Part shown: positions 1 through 6,399 of the stretch, piece by piece
Position numbering within the stretch: the first letter of the stretch is position 1
Layout: every line of letters begins with the position of its first letter
Source: a virus
Length of the DNA: 43,141 bases
IMG/VR virus record: IMGVR_UViG_3300032285_004327
Coordinates: 1-43,141 of that record
Direction: 5' to 3' (one strand)
The notes under the pieces: generated by a model
The model's database searches: none
Told to the model about the DNA's origin: nothing
What the model saw: only the letters and a program-made list of their open reading frames with translations
Program-made: the position numbers and the translations under genes

Positions 1-558
1 ATCAACCGTTACCACATTATCACCATAGTAATCTGCAACTATTGTTGAATATGTACCAGGTATAACATCATTATAGAGTAAATATGTATTATTTGTTGGT
101 TCAATCGCTTGACCAATTTGAGTTTCAGTTCCCGCACTATAAAAACTATAAGGTGGGGTACCACCTGTAACAAATAAACTAACCGAACCTGTTGTTGACC
201 CGTCTAATGTCGGAAACACACTAACACACTCAGCATCAAATGGAAATATTGTTTTAATAGTACATTCATTCACCGTTGTAAAAATACCACTGTGTTGTTG
301 ACCAAAGTTGATTGTAATACCCGTAGGACAAGGATTTAATAAAATACAATTTGAACAAGATGTTTGTGCGGTCATACCAACTAAATCATAAACCAAAGGT
401 TCATAAAATAATTCAGGTAATTCAACATATGTCCCACATAAGGTGTCACCTTGTGTTGTTTCAATATAATAAATTTCATATTCTGAAACAGAACCAGGGA
501 TACCATTCACATAGAAATAGTCCTCAATATCACAACAATTTTGAAATCCAAAAGCCAT
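1..558 (-). CDS. SprB-like adhesin, 3' end cut off by the window edge
   Basis: The first 186 codons of a gene that runs off the left edge, so its C-terminus is missing. I translated it from the ATG at 558, which lies 46 bases after the stop of the preceding gene and 5 bases after a TATTTATA box. The N-terminal ~75 residues are cysteine-containing (CCDIEDY, SNCILLNPC) and not recognised. Residues ~120-175 (GSVSLFVTGGTPPYSFYSAG and onward) have the GG-T-P-P-Y core of a SprB-like immunoglobulin-type repeat, as in the adhesins encoded to the right. Known of the family: SprB repeats occur in large surface adhesins of gliding Bacteroidetes. Inference: another tail-tip adhesin or fibre component, last of the visible adhesin cassette. 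The reading frame is secure; the function is moderately so. Confidence 0.7.
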   Translation of the reverse strand, partial: MAFGFQNCCDIEDYFYVNGIPGSVSEYEIYYIETTQGDTLCGTYVELPELFYEPLVYDLVGMTAQTSCSNCILLNPCPTGITINFGQQHSGIFTTVNECTIKTIFPFDAECVSVFPTLDGSTTGSVSLFVTGGTPPYSFYSAGTETQIGQAIEPTNNTYLLYNDVIPGTYSTIVADYYGDNVVTVD

Positions 559-562
559 TACT

Positions 563-570
563 TATAAATA
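563..570 (-). promoter_or_regulatory. TATTTATA box, 5 nt before the edge adhesin start
   Basis: Coding-strand TATTTATA in the 46-base spacer between two adhesin genes. It is so close to the ATG at 558 that, if it were a -10 element, the transcript would be nearly leaderless or start inside the gene. A translational or processing signal is therefore equally possible here. Confidence 0.3.
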
Positions 571-604
571 ACAAAAAATCTGTTTTTATCTACACTTAAT
601 TTAT

Positions 605-826
605 TTAACATGAAAGTATTTGAGTTGTAGTACAAGAATTACCATCAACTACTTTACAAAACACGGTAGTTGAACCTGTAAGTGACACAGGTAAATTAAC
701 AATTACAGGCCAATAAACAGGGTCATACTGGGTTTGAACTAACGAACAATTGTTACCTGCAAAATCACATAAGTAAATTTGGAAAGGTGGTGTTCCATTA
801 ATGTTTGATATTTCAACGTAAGTCAT
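605..826 (-). CDS. Single-domain SprB-like protein, 73 aa
   Basis: A short protein that is essentially one SprB-like module. It has NGTPPFQIYLCD near the N-terminus, a beta-rich middle, and VDGNSCTTTQ near the end, where SprB repeats typically have a V-x-D-x-x-G-C strand. Its layout matches residues 1-75 of the 334-residue adhesin at 5367-6371 ([12 protein letters not shown] ... [11 protein letters not shown]), but it stops just where that protein begins its Thr/Pro stalk. The start ATG overlaps the TAA... no, it follows it in the order 660-residue fibre stop then this gene: the fibre's start at 826 shares one base with this gene's upstream boundary region only by adjacency, and coding order places this gene after the fibre. 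It could be a free-standing cap domain or the remnant of a longer stalked adhesin. The reading frame is conserved-looking and has no close-packed alternative. Confidence 0.6.
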   Translation of the reverse strand: MTYVEISNINGTPPFQIYLCDFAGNNCSLVQTQYDPVYWPVIVNLPVSLTGSTTVFCKVVDGNSCTTTQILSC

Positions 827-2808
827 TATCCTACTTTATTTTTAAGTTCTTTTATTTCTTCTTTGAGTTTCCCAATCTCTTCTAACAAATGTTTAATAAC
901 AACTCCGTGATAAGGAGTTACTTGGTCGTATCCCATTGTTAATTGGAAACCTTCGGGACTTGTAAATCCTTCATCATCAGTTGTCTCTTTTAAATCCTCA
1001 TTAGGGATGTGACTAATTAAATGATTAAATCCTGACTTAACAACTTGTTGTGCAGAATATCCAGTTTTAACACCCTCACTTTCTTTATCTTTCCAAGTAA
1101 ACTTAATTGGTTTTAGATTATTAACTAATTTAATTGCATCATCCAATTCAATTTCACCTTGAATGTTTTTCATCCTCTCATCAGATGTTGCATCAAACTC
1201 GGAAGCCTCAACACGTTGTTGAACATATAAACCAAAAGTACCTGTTGTGCCACCACCTGTTCCAGCACCACCTGTGTACAAAAATCCGTAGGTACCAATT
1301 GTATATGTTTTACCACCATAGATATTGGCGAATGCTCTAACTGTAGTTGACCCTGAACCCATAATAATTCCTGATGCCGCCCCTCCATTTAAAACAGGAC
1401 TTTGGTTACCTAAAATAATGGCTCCATTATTAGTATTAATCCACATAGAACCTCCATTACTTCTGGAATGGATGTGTGTGTTACCATCATCATAAATTGA
1501 TGTTCCGTTATTGTTAAAAGACAAATAATTTGTTCCGGGGTCATTATTAGATGTTACGGCAATATTACCACCGCCAACATATAAAATACCACCATCAGTT
1601 AAAGTTAATGTTTGAGCAAGATATGTACTATTGAGAAATTCAATACCACCCGTGATGTTAACACGAATAGTTTTGGTTGCGTTAGTGGCCCCCGCAGCAG
1701 TATTAACTACTCTAATAAAGTCAGTATATCCCGTACCACCCACAGTATTACTACCTGAGAAAGTAAGAAATGCCGTTGTAGAACTACCACTTGTAGTAAC
1801 AGTTCCTTTAGTACCTGAAATAGTATTAGAACTACCACTAAAAGATGGTGAATTAATTGACGTAGTTCCACATAAATTATTTGAGTAAAATGTACAGTTT
1901 GCTGAAGCGGTCACTCCAAAACCAACTGCCGATGAATATAAACCTGTTACAGTATTACCACTACCCCCTAAAATAGATGAATAATTACCTAACGCAGAAT
2001 TTGACCTTCCTCCCACTACGGTTGAAATAAACCCTCCTGCGTTATGACATAAACCTCCTCCAATAAATGTCGTATCACCACTTGCAACGTGACAATATCC
2101 ACCAACTATAGTAGCGTAGTTATTACTTGCAGTATTTTTAAATCCTCCACCAATAAAAGACCTAGTTCCACCTGCAATGTTTTTATATCCCCCACTTATA
2201 GTTGATGTATTACCACTTGCGATGTTATAGGAACCGCCCCCAATAAATGAAAACACCCCATTTGAGGTATTACAAAGTCCTCCTACAATTACCATATAAT
2301 CACCACATATTGAATTGGATGCTCCACCCCCGATAAAGCTAAGTCCATTCCCATAATATGCCGATAATGTTGAGTTAAGAAAACCACCCACAATAACGTC
2401 CCCCATACTTCCACCGTATCCTCCAGGAGTTGTTGTATTTTTACATCCTCCTCCAATAAATGATGCGGTAACACTAGCTGAGTTAAGAAAACCACCACCT
2501 ATAGTTGTGTAGTAAGAGCTTGCGGTGTTAGAAACCCCCCCTCCCACAAATGTTCTTCCTCCATTTGAATTATTACATATACCTCCACCTATTGTTGAAT
2601 AAGCTCCAACCGCATTATTTTTATAGCCACCACTAACTCCATTATAACCACCTCCAGCACAATTTAATTGTCCACCTCCAATAAATGAGTATGTCCCTGA
2701 ATTGGTATTTCCTGAACCTCCAGTTAATTTTCTAGCAGTTAATGTTGCACAAACATTGGAGTTTCCGCTGGTAATAAAACCATTTTTTATATTAAATTCA
2801 TTTGCCAT
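826..2808 (-). CDS. Tail fibre with YadA-head-like repeats and S74 self-cleaving chaperone
   Basis: A 660-residue fibre. Residues ~30-300 are a beta-roll of roughly 14-residue repeats of the type G-x-x-N-x-A-x-G-x-Y-S-x-I-G-G-G, like the head of trimeric autotransporter adhesins. A cap follows (ANCTFYSNNL), then a glycine-rich shaft. The last ~120 residues are an intramolecular chaperone of peptidase S74 type: S542-DERM-K547 gives the Ser/Lys pair at the same spacing as in phage endosialidase, and the end has YDQVTPYHGVVIKHLLEEI followed by a short Lys/Glu coiled coil. Known of the family: S74 domains trimerise fibres and then cut themselves off. Inference: a trimeric receptor-binding fibre. 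Its stop codon (TAA, 826-828) shares one base with the ATG of the 73-residue gene downstream. Confidence 0.88.
   Translation of the reverse strand: MANEFNIKNGFITSGNSNVCATLTARKLTGGSGNTNSGTYSFIGGGQLNCAGGGYNGVSGGYKNNAVGAYSTIGGGICNNSNGGRTFVGGGVSNTASSYYTTIGGGFLNSASVTASFIGGGCKNTTTPGGYGGSMGDVIVGGFLNSTLSAYYGNGLSFIGGGASNSICGDYMVIVGGLCNTSNGVFSFIGGGSYNIASGNTSTISGGYKNIAGGTRSFIGGGFKNTASNNYATIVGGYCHVASGDTTFIGGGLCHNAGGFISTVVGGRSNSALGNYSSILGGSGNTVTGLYSSAVGFGVTASANCTFYSNNLCGTTSINSPSFSGSSNTISGTKGTVTTSGSSTTAFLTFSGSNTVGGTGYTDFIRVVNTAAGATNATKTIRVNITGGIEFLNSTYLAQTLTLTDGGILYVGGGNIAVTSNNDPGTNYLSFNNNGTSIYDDGNTHIHSRSNGGSMWINTNNGAIILGNQSPVLNGGAASGIIMGSGSTTVRAFANIYGGKTYTIGTYGFLYTGGAGTGGGTTGTFGLYVQQRVEASEFDATSDERMKNIQGEIELDDAIKLVNNLKPIKFTWKDKESEGVKTGYSAQQVVKSGFNHLISHIPNEDLKETTDDEGFTSPEGFQLTMGYDQVTPYHGVVIKHLLEEIGKLKEEIKELKNKVG
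1905..2715 (-). repeat. YadA-head-like repeat block in the S74 fibre
   Basis: Degenerate in-frame repeats of about 42-70 bp encoding variants of NTASGxYSTIGGG. At DNA level, phrases such as ccaccaataaa and gttgatgta recur. The block closes with the TFYSNN cap. Such a block can change length by recombination with the related blocks in the neighbouring fibre gene. Confidence 0.8.
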
Positions 2809-2839
2809 AATTAAATCTTTTCCCTATCCAAGATTATTA

Positions 2840-2847
2840 TATAAATA
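2840..2847 (-). promoter_or_regulatory. TATTTATA box in the 56-nt spacer before the S74 fibre
   Basis: Coding-strand TATTTATA 31 bases upstream of the ATG at 2808. This distance would suit a -10 element with a leader of about 20 bases. The spacer is one of the longest in the structural region, which strengthens the case for a promoter here. Confidence 0.4.
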
Positions 2848-2864
2848 CAACAAGAGATTAAATA

Positions 2865-5357
2865 TTATAGTCCTCTGACTATTGATTTAACAACCCAAGT
2901 TCCCGTTGATGCCGAAGCTCGTAAAACCGCACTTGAGCCCGATATCACATACCCAAATGTTAATGCGGTGGTAACACCAATATCGTTTGTTGATGTTTCA
3001 GTGAAGTTAACGGATGTTCCACTCCATATTGCCACAATATTACCAGCTCTTAATCCCGTACCACCATATACGTTATAATCAACATATGAACTGGTATAAG
3101 CACTTGTAGGGAATGAATAAATTGTTGTTCCTGTTGATGCTGTAATTGGTGAAACAAATACAGTAGTATAAAGTGAAGGAGCTTGATTACTTCCAATTGT
3201 TAAAGTTGTTGCAGATATTGTTGTTGCAGTTAATGCTTGTAATGAAGTATTACCCGTAACCGTTAGATTACCGTTAATTGTTAAACCTGTTACACTTCCT
3301 CCACTAAATGAAGGTAAGTTGTTATATGTTGTCGCAGATATTGTACCTGTTATTATATTATTTGTATATAAAGTACAGTTAGCCGTTGCATTTAATCCAC
3401 AACCAATTGCTGAAGAAAAACTACCCGTTACAGTATTACCACTACCTCCGAGTATCATACCATTACTACCTGTAACAGTATTTCCAATACCTGTTCCAAT
3501 AAAACTATAAGAACCACCTGATGTAATAATATTTGACGCGCCACCCCCAATAAATGAACAGTTACCACCCGCAGTATTTTTACTACCACCAACAACTGAC
3601 GATGTTGTACCACTAGTAGTATTTTGAAGACCACCTCCAATAAATGTTGATGAACAACATGCAGTATTTAAACCTCCACCAACAACACTAGCAGAATATC
3701 CATACGATTTATTACCTACACCACCACCAACAAAAGAATAGGTACTATAAGTATTATTTAATGCTCCACCAACAACTACCGACGCCAATCCTGATGCGGT
3801 ATTACCTGTACCAGCCAACGATGCCGAAAAATCAGCAGTCGCGTTATTTGCAACCCCACATCTAATTGAAGATGTTGTACACGTTCCCTGAATAATAACG
3901 GAACTTACAGGTGTATAATTTGTTAATAACCCGTTAGTACCTGTGCAAACCGCTTGTCCTGATGACAACGTACTTGAATAGATTGACCCACAAGAACAAA
4001 AATTATTTGTATAAAATGTATTAGGACAAGACGCAACAATATTACATCCAAACACACCAATAAATGAATCGGACACAAAATTATTCATACCTCCAATTAT
4101 CACCGAATTAGACATTTTTGCAGTACCGGAAATAGAATTTAAACATCCGTTAAGGATTGAAGAAAACGATGGCCCAGTTGATGGGTAACTGGAAATAGTA
4201 TTTTGATTTCCCCCACCTATAAATGAATAATAACCCGATGATGTATTTGTACTTCCACCACCAATAAATGAATATGACCCACTTAAAGTATTACTATACC
4301 CTCCACTTATAGTTGATGTATAACCACTTACAATGTTACTGGCGCCACCCCCTACGGTTGAATTATCACTACTAGCAATGTTACCAACTCCCCCACCTAT
4401 AGTTGAGTAGCATCCAGTTGAGTTGTTTTTAAATCCTCCACCAACAGTTGAGTATTTACTACTTGAGGTATTACAATATCCTCCACTTACAGTTGTGTTA
4501 TAGTTACTTGATGTATTACAACGTCCACCACCTATGGTTGAATAAAATCCACTTGATGTATGAAAACCTCCTCCTCCAATTGTTGAAAAATAATTACTTG
4601 ATGTATTACCCCCACCCCCACCAACAAATGAATAATTACCTGACGAACTATTACCATACCCACCACCAATAAATGAATATTTACCCGAAGCGGTGTTATT
4701 ACATCCTCCCAATGACGCAGCGTAATTACCTGATGCAGTATTTGATACCCCACATCTAAGAGTTGAGTTAACACCTGCACCAACAATATATAAACTAGTG
4801 CCCGATGTTCCACCTGAACTTGACCCTGAAGAAAACTTTTTCCAAACTGCGGTTGAGTGGGTTGCCCCACCAACACCTTCGATTGTATTACCTGTCCAAG
4901 CGTTTATAAAATTCTGACCAGCCGCAGTTGTATTTTTTACTGTAGTCCCAAAATTTGATATTGTAACTGTATTAGTCGCAGCGGTTGCTGCATTCCAAAG
5001 AGTTTCATAATTATCAATTCTATATTGGTAAACTTGGTCAACATCATAAACATAAACTAACATACCAAGTCGTCTTCTACCTGAGGAAATGTTATCTGAG
5101 GCTAATGTTAAAACATCAGGAGACCAAACCGCTCCCGTTCCTTTTGTAAACTCAATAGGAATAGTATTTCCCGAATATTCAATACTCCCTGTAGTACCAT
5201 TAGGTATTGTATAATAAAGGTCAGATAAATTATAAACCTCCATATAACCACCAGTATTATTAACACTGAAAGTAGTACCATAAGTATTGTTTCTCGGGAC
5301 ACTCTGTGTTCCATTTACTTGGATTGACGATATTGGATTTTTATATAGAAAACTCAT
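2865..5357 (-). CDS. Tail fibre with two YadA-head-like repeat blocks
   Basis: An 830-residue protein. Residues 1-190 form a non-repetitive base that presumably attaches to the tail. Residues ~195-450 and ~500-665 are two separate YadA-head-like beta-roll blocks. Both open with a similar phrase (LRCGVSNTASG and IRCGVANNATA) and both close with a cap resembling TxYTNN. The remainder is a shaft (LTINGNLTVTGNTSLQALTATTIS) and a C-terminal domain of ~100 residues ending VVKSIVRGL, with no S74 motif. Inference: a trimeric fibre paralogous to the next gene, perhaps a longer partner. It starts 9 bases after the stop of the stalked adhesin gene, so it is probably co-transcribed with it. The fibre role is well supported; the attachment and receptor are not known. 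Confidence 0.82.
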   Translation of the reverse strand: MSFLYKNPISSIQVNGTQSVPRNNTYGTTFSVNNTGGYMEVYNLSDLYYTIPNGTTGSIEYSGNTIPIEFTKGTGAVWSPDVLTLASDNISSGRRRLGMLVYVYDVDQVYQYRIDNYETLWNAATAATNTVTISNFGTTVKNTTAAGQNFINAWTGNTIEGVGGATHSTAVWKKFSSGSSSGGTSGTSLYIVGAGVNSTLRCGVSNTASGNYAASLGGCNNTASGKYSFIGGGYGNSSSGNYSFVGGGGGNTSSNYFSTIGGGGFHTSSGFYSTIGGGRCNTSSNYNTTVSGGYCNTSSSKYSTVGGGFKNNSTGCYSTIGGGVGNIASSDNSTVGGGASNIVSGYTSTISGGYSNTLSGSYSFIGGGSTNTSSGYYSFIGGGNQNTISSYPSTGPSFSSILNGCLNSISGTAKMSNSVIIGGMNNFVSDSFIGVFGCNIVASCPNTFYTNNFCSCGSIYSSTLSSGQAVCTGTNGLLTNYTPVSSVIIQGTCTTSSIRCGVANNATADFSASLAGTGNTASGLASVVVGGALNNTYSTYSFVGGGVGNKSYGYSASVVGGGLNTACCSSTFIGGGLQNTTSGTTSSVVGGSKNTAGGNCSFIGGGASNIITSGGSYSFIGTGIGNTVTGSNGMILGGSGNTVTGSFSSAIGCGLNATANCTLYTNNIITGTISATTYNNLPSFSGGSVTGLTINGNLTVTGNTSLQALTATTISATTLTIGSNQAPSLYTTVFVSPITASTGTTIYSFPTSAYTSSYVDYNVYGGTGLRAGNIVAIWSGTSVNFTETSTNDIGVTTALTFGYVISGSSAVLRASASTGTWVVKSIVRGL
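3360..4770 (-). repeat. Two YadA-head-like repeat blocks in the 830-aa fibre
   Basis: Block one (about 4005-4770) and block two (about 3360-3865) each encode runs of xNTSSGxYSxIGGG-type beta-roll units and end in a TFYTNN or TLYTNN cap. A linker separates them. The layout looks like an internal duplication. Confidence 0.78.
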
Positions 5358-5366
5358 TTATTATAA

Positions 5367-6371
5367 TTATATATCAACCTTACTTCCTCTAAAATAAAGG
5401 TCGTAAGTATTATCCAATTCAAATGTATTTGATGGGTATGTCGTGTAAACTCTATATGTTGTTTTTGCAATTGTACTACCTGTATAAGTGAAAGTATTAG
5501 AATAAATTGTTGGTTCCATTTTAATACTTGTGAATACATTTGGATTTACAATTCCTAAATCAATTTCAACTTGGTATTGATTATTTGTTAAAATAGTAGG
5601 TATTATCCAAGTATACCAAGCCTTACATCCAACAGTATTTTCAGTCACTTTAACTGTTGGGAAATTATATCGAATATATGGATTACCATATGTGTCAAGT
5701 CCACCGCTTGTTCCTGGTACAATTTGTTTTATAATATTTGGGAACAATCCTGTAGTCCATCCTGAAAAATTAACGTACTTGTTCATATCAAAATCAAACG
5801 TACTTGCAGAACTACTTGGTTGAGTTGTATTTGTAAAACCATAAAAACTTGAACCAAGTGAATACATATATGAACCGATACTTGAAGAACCCGAATATGG
5901 TTCAATCAACAAATAAGCATAAATAGGAGTTTCAGGTGTCACAGTTGGAGTAGGGGTTCTTGTAACAGTTGGGGTAATTGTCTGAGTTGGAGTATGTGAC
6001 GGAGTAACTGTTTGTGTAGGTGTGATACTCGGTGTAATACTTGGTGTTGGGGTATGTGACGGGGTAATACTTGGTGTTGGGGTATGTGATGGTGTTAAAG
6101 AAATTGTAGGAGTAACACTTGGTGTAATACTTGGAGTCGGAGTCGGAGTAACACACATGTATTCTTGTGTGAAGACACATCCTGCTGAATCAACTATTTT
6201 AATTAAAACTTTTGGAGCCGATGAATATGGACTCGGAATATTAAAACTAACAGATGGTGGAATATAATCATATATCGTTGTCACAGTTTGACAAGAATAT
6301 TGAAATCTGTCACAAACTGAAACAACATAAGGAGGTGTTCCTCCCAAACTATCTATAGTTACTAAACTCAT
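5367..6371 (-). CDS. Stalked adhesin: SprB-like head, Thr/Pro stalk, C-terminal domain
   Basis: A 334-residue protein in three parts. Residues 1-75 are one SprB-like module ([23 protein letters not shown]). Residues ~76-145 are a low-complexity stalk of units such as [10 protein letters not shown]. Residues ~146-334 are a folded-looking aromatic-rich domain ([20 protein letters not shown]-like segments, ending [11 protein letters not shown]). Thr/Pro stalks of this sort act as extended, often glycosylated spacers in surface proteins. Inference: a tail-associated adhesin that holds the C-terminal domain away from the SprB-like head. Its leader carries a TATTTATC box inside a perfect inverted repeat. 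I do not recognise the C-terminal domain. Confidence 0.72.
   Translation of the reverse strand: MSLVTIDSLGGTPPYVVSVCDRFQYSCQTVTTIYDYIPPSVSFNIPSPYSSAPKVLIKIVDSAGCVFTQEYMCVTPTPTPSITPSVTPTISLTPSHTPTPSITPSHTPTPSITPSITPTQTVTPSHTPTQTITPTVTRTPTPTVTPETPIYAYLLIEPYSGSSSIGSYMYSLGSSFYGFTNTTQPSSSASTFDFDMNKYVNFSGWTTGLFPNIIKQIVPGTSGGLDTYGNPYIRYNFPTVKVTENTVGCKAWYTWIIPTILTNNQYQVEIDLGIVNPNVFTSIKMEPTIYSNTFTYTGSTIAKTTYRVYTTYPSNTFELDNTYDLYFRGSKVDI
5930..6155 (-). repeat. Thr/Pro stalk repeat
   Basis: Near-tandem repeats encoding variants of [10 protein letters not shown]. On the plus strand the phrase ggtgtaatacttggtgttgg recurs with small changes. Repeats of this kind are prone to slippage, so stalk length may vary between relatives. 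Confidence 0.8.
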
Positions 6372-6377
6372 TTAATG

Positions 6378-6399
6378 ATAAATAGTTTTTTAACTATTT
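6378..6399 (-). promoter_or_regulatory. Inverted repeat overlapping a TATTTATC box
   Basis: The 27-base spacer before the stalked adhesin contains AAATAGTT-AAAA-AACTATTT on the coding strand, an 8-bp perfect dyad with a four-base loop. Its right arm runs into TATTTATC, 6 bases before the ATG at 6371. No U-tract follows, so it is unlikely to be an intrinsic terminator. The all-A/T stem except one G/C pair makes chance possible. Confidence 0.35.

Noticed and set aside
351-599. 82-codon plus-strand frame at the left end
   Set aside because: It is antisense to the SprB-like edge gene, which I translated with a coherent domain pattern; the plus frame is His/Asn-rich noise.
559-604. Weak A/T hairpin with a T-run as a terminator between the two leftmost genes
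   Set aside because: The stem would be about five A/T pairs only, indistinguishable from background in A/T-rich spacers.
4532-4876. 114-codon minus-strand frame inside the 830-residue fibre
   Set aside because: It lies in another frame of the repeat region, with composition typical of a frame-shifted repeat and no leader.
6022-6267. Plus-strand frame of Gly/Val-rich repeats
   Set aside because: It is the antisense shadow of the Thr/Pro stalk; the repetitive sequence keeps several frames open.
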